Of a stretch of DNA of 64,000 bases, positions 47,561 to 60,267 are shown piece by piece (the first letter of the stretch is position 1; every line of letters begins with the position of its first letter). The translations under genes were made by a program, and so were the position numbers. Source of the stretch: Parietaria judaica (Eukaryota; Streptophyta; Magnoliopsida; Rosales; Urticaceae); the NCBI GenBank assembly GCA_954871525.1, contig OX940863.1, positions 39,356,501-39,420,500 on the forward strand, written 5' to 3'. The notes below the pieces were generated by a model. That model saw only the letters and a program-made list of their open reading frames with translations, did not search any database and was not told where the DNA came from.

Positions 47561-48140
47561 CGTCTTTCACTGTATTTAATTTAATTTATTACCATTTAAT
47601 TAAAACCACAAAAAGTTTTTCAACTTTATACCATCAAAGCCAGAGCCGACACAGCAATCCCGTCTTCTACGTCCTCAAATTCATTCTAAATTGAATCAAG
47701 AAAAGTCAATACTATAACATGCTCCCAAAACTTACCATTACCGACCGTAATTTTTTTTTTTAAATCCCGGACTACCTGCACTACCACCGAAGCCGTCCAC
47801 CGGGATGTCCGGCGGTGCCTGCAGGTGGTCATTCGAAGATTTCCAACTTGCTGGACAAGTATTCTCTCAAAAATATGTAAGGCATATTTACACATATATA
47901 AATCTATAACTTAGTAATCAAATAAAGCTATTCCGATTTGTTATACACACATTCAGTAGAGTCTCATATATGTAATGTATCTTACCTGATTAGAAGGGAA
48001 GAAGCATGGACATATCTGGAGAGAACTACTGTAGCTGAAATTGTCGAATTCAAATAGAGAGAGAGAGAGATAGAGAGAGAATTGGTGGTAAGTGCGGCCG
48101 TGCGGGAGACGGAGCGAGAAGGAGGAGTGTATATAAAAAA
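47561..48140 (-). promoter_or_regulatory. RopGEF leader exon, leader intron and promoter
   Basis: A minus-strand TATA-like TTTATATAC lies near 48129-48137. A CT-repeat leader (about 48055-48075) follows, and the leader exon ends at 47986 with a good donor (CAG|GTAAGAT). An acceptor ATACAG precedes 47569, nine bases before the ATG at 47560. The leader exon holds a tiny upstream ORF (ATGTCCATGCTTC..., 7 codons, near 48010). An in-frame TGA at 47567-47569 immediately upstream of the ATG confirms it as the first possible start in that exon. Confidence 0.55.
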
Positions 48141-48230
48141 TGGAACTTGCATTTCTTATTCATACATCAATTATTTTTACATCCTGTCCTTATTATACTT
48201 TTTGTTTTTATTCGTACCAAACTTCTCAAA

Positions 48231-49410
48231 TAAGTTGCGGCCGGGCCGGCCCAGCCCACCCGCCCCGACTCGTAAAAAAAAAAAAAACGGGTTCGCCCCG
48301 CCCCATTTTTTTTTTGGGGGGCGGGCAGGGTCAGGCTGGGTTATGCTTTCCTAGGCCCGCCCCGAACCCGCTTCGCCCCGCCCAAAAAGCCCGCCCCGCC
48401 TCGCCCCGAAGCCCACATAAACCCGCCCCGCCCCGTTTAAAAGCCCACATAAACTATATTTTTATATTAAAAACTATTCAGTTGTAATACTAATACTAAT
48501 GAAAATACTATGAAATTTACTCTAAATATTTTATTGTTATAGAAATTTTACTCTAAAAATTAGTCTATGTAGCTTTTTAATTTTTTAATTAAACAATTTT
48601 AACTATATTAATCAATTTGAAAATTCGCTAATCGATTTAAACATTTTCTGATTTTAATTTTAGTTTGAAAATGAATTAATCAATTACAACATTGAGCGAT
48701 TTCATGTATAAAACATAATTTCTTAATTCACTAGTTTCAACTTTACAATTTATAATTACTACTTACTTTCATAAATCACTATTCTAATTTTATATTCAAT
48801 TATTTATTTAAAAATCACTTATTCTCATTTTATTATTCACTTATCACTTTCATATTCACTATTTAACATCTACATCCCCATTCAAAAAAAAAAACTTCTA
48901 CATCTTGAAATTCACGAATCAATTCAACGTCTATTAATTCTAATATACGCAGTGCGTATCTTATTTTTGAATGTCTAAGACTATGTTTGAACTTTGAATT
49001 TCTAAATATGCGAGTGAATTTTATTTACATTTACATTACTTGACTTTTTAAAATAAATATTTGAATATTGAGCAAATACAAAAAAAAGAGGTATTATTGT
49101 TCGTTAAAGGCTCACGATATCTTGTAAAATTCTTAATAAAATAGTTTCGTAAAAACGTATCGCTCTCCGGAAAAAATCCAACCCGTTTTGGTTTTTGAAA
49201 AACCCACTAAATTCGACCCGTAAAAGCCCACTAAATTCAACTCGTAAAAAACCGCCCCGCCTCGCCCCGCGACATTGTGGGTTCGGGTTCATGGGCCGAG
49301 GTGGGCCTTGATGGCTTTTCCAAAACCCACCCCGCCCCGCACATTGAACGGGGCGGGTCAAGCCCGCCCCGTTTAACATGCGGGCTTGACGGGTTGTGGG
49401 CCGGCCTCCC
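48231..49410. mobile_element. GC-rich hAT-like MITE with subterminal CCCGCCCCG repeats
   Basis: Two GC-rich zones (48234-48440 and 49195-49410) flank an AT-rich, non-coding core. Each is packed with GCCCCGCC/CGGGGCGG motifs in largely inverted arrangement. The outer ends share GGCCGGCCCA (about 48245 plus strand; about 49400 minus strand). The pattern matches non-autonomous plant hAT elements. The 8-bp duplication could not be fixed. ORFs here are compositional. It begins ~100 bp upstream of the RopGEF TATA candidate. Confidence 0.6.
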
Positions 49411-49861
49411 ATAAAATACTTAAAATGCAATAAATTTTTCAAAAAAATTCACATAGTATGCAAAAATTGTTTTCTAACCATTAATAATATTTTTGGACCA
49501 AATTAACCCTGATTAATAATTCTAATATTATATTTAGTTATATTTATTCCTATGTTTAAATTTGACCAATTCCCGTAATATACATCATTTAATTACATTT
49601 CATTTAATTTATACTCTCTCTCTCATCTTCCGATCAAGAACGAACAACAATATTGAAGTTGTTAGTGAAATTGAGGTTCGAATCGCTTAGTTTCCTTCTT
49701 GCTTATTCCTTGCTTGGTGAGATCATCTATGTGCTGTGGATTCATGCTGCGATTTGGTGATCGTCGTTCTTTTCGATTTTACGTTCTATCCAAAACTGTT
49801 TCAATTTGATTGTGAGTTTGAGTTTGAGAATTCGAATGCGGATCTCATTTTTCCATGGGTC
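49411..49861. other. AT-rich spacer, nothing recognised
   Basis: A short CT run is near 49611-49625. No coding or repeat boundary was seen. Confidence 0.45.
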
Positions 49862-52483
49862 TGACGTTGGACATATGTGTCCTTAAACAAGATATTTTAT
49901 CCATTTAAAAGATTATGAGAAGTCGTTGAATAAAGATGATACTTATTATGATAATCTTATTATAAGTTTCTGGTAAAGTAAAATAGAATGTTTGATCCTT
50001 AGTTCATAAAGGATGCAATTATGAATTATTTGATTTAACCGTTAAAGAACACGAAATATTATCGTTGTTCCCAACACTATTATTTTGGGAACATGATAGT
50101 CAGCAGTAAGGGTAGCTTGGTCATAGACATGGGCATTACACAGCTCTCTTCAGAGTCATGATGATTCCCTTGGTTGTTGGTGGTGAGAAGTGAGAGATAC
50201 CCGTGCGCAACTTATGAATCGAAACCATAAGTGGGTTACTCATAATATTACTGACTGAGTCAAGGAGGAAAGTGCAATGAGAGGCAATACGGTAAAAACC
50301 GCCTGCTCATGTGTGAGTCATCAAGTGAAAGAATAATAACCCGAATTTGATTGTATCAATGGACACCATGCTGTTATAAAGGGAATAATATATACCGTAT
50401 CACTAAAGAGTGCAGCCTCAGGTCTATAGTGGAATTACTTCGAGGTTTGACGAAAAACTAGCAGTTCGTTGGAGCTTAAGTGATACGGGTCCATAGTCCC
50501 CAGGATAGCTCCGTAACGGATGATACGTACGTGATTAAAAGAAATTCTGGATAACGTTTAATCATTTGACTAGAATTATAAGACTGAAGGTCTGTGGCAG
50601 ACGTCAGATAGTTTTATCGTCAGTGTGGCAAAAGTACCATATTTTGGTACACGAAATTAATTGATAAAAGAAAGTTAGAATTTAGATTTTCTATAAGCAC
50701 CATGTTGTTGGAAATTAAATTCTAAGCAATTTTGCTTTTTGAACCAAGTCATTTCGACTTACGGTTTGTGATTTATGGATTTTCAAAGTTTGTGCTCGGT
50801 TCGATAAACTATGAAATTAAATCACATGTCACGAATTTAAATGATGGTGTGGCACCATGACATTTTACTGTGTGATATTGAGATCAGGAATTATTAATAT
50901 AATTTAATTATTTGGATTTAATTATTAATATCTTATTAATAATTAATTAATAATTAATAGATTTATATTAATAAATAAAAATATATATTTATATATATTT
51001 AAATGTGTAAATTCGAATTAGGGTTTGGATATTAGAAACCCTAGCTAAATTCGAAACATGTTTTGGTCATTCCAAATTTGCGGCATAAGTACCAAATGTT
51101 TTGGTATGTTTAGCAAAAACCCTAAAATCAATCTTATCCTTTAGATCGGAAATGATTTAATAACAACCGTAGGATTAGGATGATTGATTTTTTACCTAAC
51201 CCTAATTCGAAAATAGTAGCTTGGTGACCAATCTTAGGGTTTTCGAATTTGACCTAATTAATTGTATCCGTTAGATCGGTTTAAGATTTAATCTTTACCG
51301 TCGGATTGGAAATTAATTAATTATATTTATAATATATATATTTCGAAGATAATGATATGGATAAAATCGATTTAGGCTTTTACCAAGTCTTAAAGTATTT
51401 GATTTTTATCCCAAATTAATTTGATCCATTAGATCGGTCTAAGATTAACCTAAGCCGTTTGATCTAGATAATTAATTTCGAAATTATCATTATTATATAT
51501 ATATATATATATTTTGAAATTAAAATAAGTAGATAAGATTGGTTTTTTGATTTACCAAGTCTTTCTTATTTAATTAAATCCCTAATTAATTATATCCATT
51601 GGATTTAGATAAGATTAAATCTAAGCCTTTGGATTAGGATAATTAATTATATTTAATAATAATTTTCGAAATTATATATATATATATATATATTCAAATT
51701 ATATTTAAATAATAGGATAAGATTGGTTTTTGTATTTACCAAGTCATTCTTATTTAATTAAATACAAGTTTAATTATAATCATTGGATCTAGATGAGATT
51801 AAATCTCAACCATTGGATTGAAATAATTAAAGTATTTAAATATATATAAAATTCGAATTTTGGAGTAAAAATCTCTAATTCGGTTATGGGCCAAGTCTAT
51901 AAATAGGGAGCTCATTTACAACATTTTTCACAGCTTTCCCAGAGCAAAAACTCGAGCTCTCCCTCTCTCTCTAGGGTCTGCGAGTTTTCTGCTTCTGATC
52001 TCTTTTCTGGTTCGGCTTAGTGAGACGTTGTTCTCCGGAAGCTTCAAAAGAACCTCAGTTAAAGTTTTGCGACGGAGTCCTGCCGGCGAAGCCCACGCTT
52101 CGGTACGAGGAATCCAGGAGAATATCCCGGAAGATCACGGGTGTTTCCCTCAGCACCGGCGGAGCCTTGCCGAACTTCAGAGTCCGCAGCCAGAACCGTT
52201 AACCGAGGTACGGCCTTATGCATTGGGTTAATAAATGCAAACATTTACCGCTTTCTATTTATTTCTTATTTCGACTATGATATTAATAATGAGTTGTGAT
52301 ATTAAATATGTAATATTTATCGGATCTTGTTAAAATGGTTATTACCCGATATCCGTGCCGTTAGTCCGATAACAAGTTTTCCGCTTTAAAATAATTTTTA
52401 AATGTTACCGGAACGGCTCGGAGACACATTTCGGCGTAATGGAATCGGGAATCAAACCCCGACGGTGATTTCCACTCCCAACA
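49862..52483 (+). mobile_element. solo LTR of copia family A
   Basis: It starts TGACGTTGGACATATGTGTCC-like and ends CTCCCAACA. It is homologous end to end with 11045-13757 in inverse orientation. A plus-strand TATA region (GTCTATAAATAGGGAG) is at about 51895-51910. There is no PBS after 52483 and no PPT before 49862, so it is solo. The flanks (GGGTC and GATGT) do not match, so inter-element recombination or decay is possible. The ORFs at 52020-52244 lie in the GC-rich R-U5 part and are not genes. Confidence 0.8.
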
Positions 52484-52998
52484 GATGTGACATTTGGCAT
52501 GACGACATAGTGTGAACTTATCGGCACGACGGCACATGGGAGACGACAAGTTGACTCAAAGGTGATCGTCATCGTCGTCAAAATAATGACCGTAGGTGAA
52601 GGCTCAAGTACATAAAAATAAATCACCGCTAACGTAGCTCCATTCATCGGAAATCATTGAATCGTTCGATGGATCCATTTTGGGGAGAATGCGACATTGA
52701 TTTAAAAGTTTTGAGAAGGTGAGAATTGTGATCCAAATGAGAATGCAGTGAAAGAATTTGAGTATTTACATGATACAAATAATTTTAGAAATTTAAAATT
52801 GACCAATCCAACCCGTCGGATTAAAAATACCAACGGTCCGGATTGGGCCAAAAACATAAGTATCCCATTTTTCCGCAAAATCAGAACTATAAATTATTAA
52901 TCCGATTTCTTTCGGATTATGTATATTCTGAATCCGAAAAGAAAAGAAAAACGAAACCAAAATTCTAATTTCAGATTAATATGGTAAGAAATACAATA
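52484..52998. other. intergenic DNA, nothing recognised
   Basis: No credible coding frame. Two minus-strand ORFs near 52361-52647 run out of the LTR and lack any recognisable domain. Confidence 0.4.
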
Positions 52999-53650
52999 CA
53001 GTAAAACCTCTATAAATTAATAATGTTGGGACTGCCCAAATTTATTATAATATGGAATTATTAATTTACAAAGTATTAGGTATATAATCATTATAATTAG
53101 AAAAAAATTCCTACTATAGCATGCAAAAATACTAATATGTACTTGTAATCATAAAACGTAGTTTGAATACGACATAACAGAACTAGAGCTTGTTTCACTC
53201 AATGATGCAATTTTAGTGACAATCACTTTGAACATTTTTTTGTTACATCAAGAAAATACAATATCGAATCTTCTTAATGCTATGTGGAAGCTTAGAGATG
53301 GCGTCGAATGAGACATCAATTTCAAGAATAAGCAACTAACTCCATAGCCATATTTTTAAACATTGTGATTAGTTATTTAATATAATTTATTTTTATTTAA
53401 AGTGATTCCATAACTAATTATGTAATGTTATATTTTATTTATAATGATTTTATAATTAGTTATATAATATTATATTGAATTATTAATTTATATATATCAG
53501 TTGAGACCTATATACTTTTGAAAAAAATATTATCTTATAAATTTAGTGAATTATTAATTTCGCTAGTTAACCCCGAATCGAGATTAAACAAGATATTATT
53601 TAATCAAAATTATTAATTTATCAACTATTAATTTATACTTATATATGCCT
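52999..53650. mobile_element. pogo/Emigrant-like non-autonomous element, degenerate right end
   Basis: The left terminus CAGTAAAACCTCTATAAATTAATAATG follows TA and matches the plant Emigrant/Lemi1 consensus as I recall it. The right side retains (reverse strand) ATTAATAGTTGATAAATTAATAATT and CTCGATTCGGGG, the usual inner motifs, but the extreme terminus is eroded. Confidence 0.5.
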
Positions 53651-54837
53651 ATTAATTTCTCGAGTTGTTGACAATCACTAAAAATAGCAATTTTCCTGTT
53701 AAAAAATAATCGCAAAAATCTAAACATTTATCGATCCAACAATAAGGTAAATCGGCCGCTACCCCGCCAATACGAAAAAAATTATGCATAATCGAGTATG
53801 ATTAAAATAAATAATCATCTCATATTTTAGAATAATTTATGAAAACACTAATTATTTTGATTAACTCGATAAGCGTCTTTTCTTTGATTAAATAGTTTGT
53901 ATGATTCATTATGAGTGCTTGTTATAACTATTGAAACATTTCAAAATATACACATTCACATACATATTGATATACTGGAATTCTGTCCCTTCATTTTCAA
54001 ATTTCAAGCTTCAACAATAATGACTTGGCGGGACCATCTTTTTTCAATTCGATCACCTCCATTTTATTAATTATTAACTAATTAATATTTATTGGGAATC
54101 TGAAACATCAATACGGCGTAGACAACTCGTAATGTATAGCTCGCATTTTCATATTTTGAATGGAATAATATATGTAGCTCCTATATAGTCCTAGCCTTAG
54201 GACTATTGAAACATTTCAAAATATACACATTCACATATATGTTCTACTCAGATCCGAAAAATCACCCACTTCTAATTTCTCCAACTCAACATTTAAAATA
54301 TTAAACTCCCATGTACATAATAAAAATAAATATATATTTTCAAGGATGCAAATATTCTTTTTCTAGCGATTTTTTTCTTCTTTTTTCTCTTGAATCTAAG
54401 GAAGTGGTTAAAGGTCCTAAAAGCCGTGTGCATTATCGATTTAGTGTGTCCAACTCCAAAGAGAGTATTGAATAAAAAAATTGAGAGGTACAAAGCAAGG
54501 TTTAAAATGTCGCTTGCCGATGTCGTTTCGCATTTTCCGTTTTATTGATATATCGCTTGCCGATGGGTATGTCGATGCGCAAATCGTAAAAAAAGGGCAT
54601 GCCGCATATACCGCACTTTTTTTCATGGAAATACCGCATGTCGATGGGGATTTCGACGGATATTTTGTAAAAAATATTTGAGTATTTAAGAGCTTCTCCA
54701 CCCGAACTCCATTTCTTCAAAATGGTGTTGGGTGCAGCTCCACCCGAACTGCATTTCTGACTCCATTATAGAGTGGGATGTGTTTTATGAATAGTGTTTC
54801 CCCAGATTTGGCGTTACACTATTCATCCCTCCATTTA
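53651..54837. other. AT-rich intergenic DNA with a 36-bp direct repeat
   Basis: An exact 36-bp direct repeat (ACTATTGAAACATTTCAAAA...) is at 53927-53962 and 54202-54237. 54510-54680 has three 'gccgatgkcgat/gccgatgggtatgtcgatg' type echoes. No gene recognised. Confidence 0.5.
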
Positions 54838-54842
54838 TGTAA

Positions 54843-54903
<61 letters not shown>

Positions 54904-56990
54904 GATAAAAAGAAAAAAGAAAACGAGGAGCCACACAGATTGAAAGCCATCCCCCTTTCTCTCTCTCTCGTTTTCAGCCAATCAACCCTCTCTCTCTCTC
55001 TCAAAATTTTCTCTCTCATCAAAGAACCTTCAAAGCTTCACAACTCCGTCACCGGAGCTCCGATCAACAAGAATTTGATACCGCCGGAAAGCTCTCGAGA
55101 AGGCGAACATGTTGATGGGCGTATGACAACCTGACAGGGTGGCGTTTGGCCGGAATAGTCACCGGAAGGTTCGGTTTCTTAACTCGAGATCTATTCCGTT
55201 TGGGTTCGATTTTGAGAAATCTAACTCCGGAACCGGGACCACGAAGGTTATTAGAATCTTTTGGGCTGCCACCTCGCCGTCGCCGTCGCCGGCCGCCGCC
55301 GTTAGCCACCGCGTCATTTTTCGATCCTAAAATAAAGTTAGGGGTTTTGAAGCCCTCGTCGAGGAGATCGAAAGCCCTCGATTGCAATTGTCATCGGACT
55401 CTCGGTAAGCCCGAATTTCCTTGCCCTAGTTTCTGATTTTAAATGATCAAATTAGGTGTGTTCTGGGCCTTAATTGATGAAATTGACTTCGCCATAGTGT
55501 TTAGAATAGTCGAATTAGGCTAGGAGAGGTATTACATTGTCGAATTGATGCCCGTTTTGCTGCCTTGTTTTGCATGCCAGACGAGAATTCGGCCCGGGTT
55601 AAATTTCAGCGTATCGGGTTTTCAATTGACAATTTCAATTCCAATCTTAGTAATATTTGACTTATGGACGGTATCGGTGTTACAGTTGGCACAGATAGTC
55701 GTCCCGTGGTCGCCTCGAAGACTGTGCTGCTCGAACCACCCATTTTGAATAGTTCAACAGATCCCGAATTCTCTGATCATCGATCTCAGGGCTAAGACGA
55801 ACCCACATCTTCGACTAGCTAGTCGATCGGTCAAAGTTTCCACGGATTGAGGTAGGGGCTATTACCTTTTCTCGCAATTTAAAATGAGCGTAGAAACCAA
55901 CGTTATAATGAAGATTGAACCGGATAGGTTAAAATTAGAATTAATGAAATGAAATGTTATTTTAATCAAAGGATAAAATTAATGTTATGATTGTCGTCGC
56001 TTAATAGCGAGGCAGAGAACCAGGTATGGTTTGATATTCGTTATTATATTTATGTTTATGGTTACGTCGGTATGACGTGTGATGATATGGTACCCGCTTC
56101 GGGCGGATGATGATTATTATGATATGGTACCCGCTTCGGGCGGATGAGCTGCTGACGAGCAGCTGGCTACTGCGCAGTAGGCCGGAAATGATTATGGATG
56201 TGGATATGATTGGTGACCCAAAAGTCAACATTTCGACCCATGGCGAACTGGCCGTCTTTGGTGATGATTAGGATCCCGAATCGAGGACGAGTTACGGTTA
56301 GGGACTTCGAGTCCACCTGTTCTCGTTGCCTTGAGATTTGATGGGATATAGTGGAGTAAAGGCGCGAGCTGACTCGGCATGGTCCACCGAAATGATTTGA
56401 CTTTTGTGGAGAATATTTATTTATTTATTCTATTGTTGAAAGTGATAAAATGATTGAAAATGACGATTAAATGGTTTATGTTGACATTTAATTTGTTTAA
56501 TTGTAAATTGATTAATAATGGTTCGGTAAAGAGAATTGGTAATAGATTCCCTACTGAGCATGTGGTGCTCACCCCTTCCATATACATCTTTTCCTTCCAG
56601 TTACAGGTGGTGCTCAGTGTCAGATCCCAGACGAGGATTAGTCGATTTGGGAAGGTCCACGTGTTGATTTTGGCTACCCGTATCTAGTGGTTGTCGACGA
56701 GAATTTCGTATTTTGAATTGATCTTTTATTTATGACATGTAATGGATTAAATTAAGGATAATGTGATGGTGGGACTTTGTATTTGTCGTTTTTATGGTGT
56801 TGTATAAACTGTGGTCGTTTATGTTTGTTTTGTCGTTTTTATGTACCATGGGCATAAACTATGTGTTTGTTGACGTGGATGTTGAATATTCAATGGTATT
56901 GTTTGAATGAGGATGTGTCATTGACAAGTCAAAGTTTGAAAAGTCGTTGTTTTTGTCTTATTCTACTAACCCCCATTTAGGGGCGTTACA
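54838..56990 (+). repeat. 5' LTR of a chromovirus-like Ty3/gypsy element
   Basis: It begins TGTAATACCC and ends GGGGCGTTACA, imperfect inverted LTR termini, and is followed by a primer site. 2153 bp. A TA microsatellite lies at 54849-54898 inside it. A 36-bp 'gatatggtacccgcttcgggcggatga' type tandem duplication lies at about 56085-56147. The small ORFs in it, including the Pro/Arg-rich ones at 55064-55436, are not supported as genes. Confidence 0.8.
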
Positions 56991-56993
56991 GTT

Positions 56994-57007
56994 TGGTATC
57001 AGAGCCT
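56994..57007 (+). promoter_or_regulatory. primer-binding site of the Ty3/gypsy element
   Basis: TGGTATCAGAGCCT, three bases after the LTR end. tRNA-Met type. Confidence 0.88.
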
Positions 57008-57121
57008 AGGTTACGGTACCTAGGGTACAACACCATAATTTTTATTTTTATTTTGTGTTTTGGTCGTGTTTTGCTTAGTATCACCATCCATATTCCTGAC
57101 ATTTGAATCTTTTTACAATTG

Positions 57122-60100
57122 ATCAACATGGTCCGAAATTCCTTAAGTAATCCTGATCTGCGTCCTTAATTCGATAATTATTGAATGGTTGCCGTATATG
57201 TTGTGCAACAAGTCGCACAACTTCTAAATTATATTCCTGAAAGAATGAGAACCATTAAAGATTACGTGTTGTAATTCCATCCAAGGTTTGAAGGCTTTCC
57301 CGATGCAGTTATTGCTAAAAGTGATTGAGAAAAATTGGAAGTGCTTGATTACGATTGGATATTGTGTTAGTTTTGTCACCTACCTTTCGAGGGCCCAACT
57401 GCGTAACTGGTGAAAATGTATCAAGATAATATCAGAGTAGATAAACCAACGTGGTCAGAATTTGTTATTACGTTCATGGTGTGCTATGCTTTAAAGGATT
57501 ATTGTTTTAACAAGATCAATGAATTCTCCCAGTTAACTCAGGAAAATATGACTGTGGTCGAGTATCACGCAAAGTGTGTGAAATTGTCGCGTTGTAATCC
57601 CGATGTCGCAATTGCTATGAATCTAGAATGGTGAAATTTTGGCAAGAATTATATGCTCAATGGGTTCACGAGACCTTTGCGCATAGTGGTTCTTTGATTT
57701 CTCAGGACTTGTTATCTCAGCCAAAAACATCGAGGCTTGCACTATTCTTTTTGAGTTGTGCGTTCATATAGGAAATTGTCAAAAGCTTTAATGATCTGCA
57801 AGTCTTGTAAGCTTGTCATTGAGGGAAGTAAATTCTCATTTGACGTAATCATTCTTCGTATGATCGAGTTTGATGTAACATTGGAAATGAATTTGTTGGA
57901 GAAGTACCGTACTATAGTAGACTGCTACAAAATACATGGCACCCTTAGAAAGAAAAAAAAAATGATGAGCATGTTAATATGGCCTCGTAATTTTATCTTG
58001 AAGTCTCTCCTTGGAGGAAAGATGAATTTTGAAGGGTCGGGAGTAATTTGTGCCATCGAAGGTGTGGGGCAAAGTGCAATCGACCCGCACATCCCCATAG
58101 TACAAGATTTTGAAGATGTGTTTCCATCAGAGCTTCCACGATTTCCTCCAGAACGTGGATTGAATTTGGCATTGACCTAGTTCCTGGGAGTTCACCGATT
58201 TTTTTATGGCTCATTACCGTATGGATCCAACAGAATTGACAGAATTGAGGAAGTAATTAGACGACTTGTTGAGTAAAGGGTTTATCTGGCAGAGTACATC
58301 ACCGTGGGGAGCGCCGGTGTTATTCACTAAGAAAACCGATGGTAGTTTACGCCTTTGTGTGGACTACAGATAGCTCAACAAGATAACGATTAAGAATAAA
58401 TACCCTTTACCGAGCATTGATGACTTATTCGACCAATTGGGAGGATGCAAATACTTCTCAAAAAAAAGATTTGCGGTCGGGTTACCACCAGTTGAAGATT
58501 TGAGATGCCGACATCCCGAAGACAGCGTTCCGTACACGATATGGTCACTTTGAATTCATGGTTATGCCTTTTGGTTTAACGAACGCTCCAGCGGCGTTTA
58601 TGGACTTGATGGATAGGATTTTTTTTTGCCATACATGAATTGATTCGTTGTTGTCTTCATTGGCGACATACTTATCTATTCAAGAACCTTAGAAGAACAC
58701 GCAGAACATGCGGATAGTTTTGCATACTTTGCAGGACCATCGTCTCTATGCAAAGAAAGAAAAATGTGAATTCTGGATAACAGAAGTGAAATTCTTAGGC
58801 CATGTGATCTCTCAAGAAGGTATTGTCGTAGACCCGTCAAAGATCGAAGCTGTCATAAAATGGAGGCAACCAAGAAATGTGACAGAAGTCCGAAGCTTCC
58901 TAAGGCTTGCGTGTTATTACAGAAAGTTCGTCGAGAATTTTTCAAAGATTGTCGCACCGCTAAACAAGCTCACCAGAAAAGATGTTCAGTTCAGATGGGA
59001 TGATAGATGTAAAGAGTCTTTTCTTTTATTTGAAACGACGATTGACGAGTGCTCCTGTCCTTATTATCCATAATGTAGATGAAGTATTTACAGTGTATAC
59101 TGTATACTAATGCATCTCGAAGTGGACTAGGTTGTGTGCTCATGCTACAAGGAAGAGTGGTGGCAAATGGTTCTAGGCAGTTAAAGCCACACGAAATAAA
59201 TTATCCTACCCATGACCTGGAGCTAGCAGCAGTGATATTTGCACTTAAAAATTTGCATTGTCATCTTTACGGCTCAAGATTCGAGATATTCACTGATCAT
59301 CAAAGTATCAAGTATTTGTCCACGCAAAGAGATTTGAATCTACGACATCAAAGATAGGTGGAGTATATGGAAGATTATGATTTTAGTCTATAGTATCGCC
59401 CAAGAAAAGCAAAGGTGGTGCCGATGCATTGAGTCGGAAGAACCATGGTTTGGTTGCTTCTCTGACCTTCGAACCATGGAAAAGATCGGTTACCGTTGGT
59501 GATTACAATTTGGAATTCCATACCGACGGATTTAAAGCATGTGCGTATAACGTCATAGCCGTTCCATCAATGATACTCCAAGTCAGACAAAGTCAGTGGA
59601 GTGATGAGACATTACAAGAGATCTTGAATCGGTTACAAGCTGAAAAACAACTTGAAGGATGGAGTGTGTTCGTCGATGGGTTTTTATTGTACAAAGGAAG
59701 ACTTGCGGTGACCGATGATGTTACATTACAATGTGCCATCCTATAAGAAGCTCATCCTTCCAAGTTTGGTAATCACCAGGAAGTACAAAAATGTACCAAG
59801 ATATGAAGAGGCAACATTATTGGTACATACTGAAATCCGATGTGGCGATGTTCGTGAATAGATGTCTAGTTTGCCAAATGGTTAAAGCAGAGCATCAGAA
59901 ACCCGGCTGGGAGCTTAGGCCACTGAAAAGGGACTGCATCACTATGGACTTCGTTTCGGGGCTTCCTCGGACTCGAGGTGGACATGATGCAGTGTGTGTG
60001 ATCGTTGATAGATTGACAAAATCAGCCCACTTTATCCCCATTTGGACAGATTACAAAGTTCCGAAACTTTGTAAACTATATATGGAAAAGATAGTAAAGC

Positions 60101-60267
60101 TTCATGGGATTCCTGTTTCAATAGTTTCCGATCGAGATGCTCGTTCACCTCCAAGTTTTGGAGAGGATTACAAAAAGAGGTGGGAACTGAATTGAGTTTG
60201 AGCACAGCTTTTCATCCTCAGACTGATGGACAATCAGAGCGAGTGATTCAGATCTTAGAGGACACAC
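57122..60267 (+). pseudogene. decayed Ty3/gypsy gag-pol, truncated in integrase
   Basis: Gag core (57410-57634: TWSEFVITFMVCYAL, ENMTVVEYHAKCVKLSR) follows an N-terminal part broken by stops. The CCHC zinc knuckle is missing: the sequence jumps to protease remnants (57758 on, FDVIILRMIEFDVTLEMNLL). RT begins near 58095 (VQDFEDVFPSELP), with [20 protein letters not shown] and [18 protein letters not shown], then KFLGHVISQEG and SFLRLACYYRKFV. RNase [43 protein letters not shown]. Integrase: H/C-type zinc domain with HYWYILKSDV and RCLVCQMVKAEHQ, then ITMDFVSGLP, FIPIWTDYK and [16 protein letters not shown]. It breaks off after LEDTL at ~60267. There are many stops and frameshifts, and no chromodomain or 3' LTR. 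The domain order (integrase last) and LTR/PBS suggest a chromovirus (Tekay/Del-like). Confidence 0.88.

Noticed and set aside
47686..47895. 69-codon minus ORF near the RopGEF leader
   Set aside because: Falls in the proposed leader intron, no domain. A possible alternative exon (CAG|GCACC...GCAG|GTAG, about 47771-47822) was noted but is unsupported.
48082..48487. ORFs of 90 and 115 codons, Pro/Ala/Arg-rich
   Set aside because: They cover the GC-rich terminus of the hAT-like MITE; compositional.
52020..52244. Three overlapping ORFs in a GC-rich block
   Set aside because: R-U5 part of the copia family A LTR, conserved as DNA in three copies but not as one reading frame.
49857..52488. Target duplication for the family A solo LTR
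   Set aside because: GGGTC and GATGT do not match, and shifting the LTR start by a few bases does not help.
55064..55436. Pro/Arg-rich ORFs upstream of the gypsy gag
   Set aside because: Lie within the 5' LTR, ahead of the primer-binding site.
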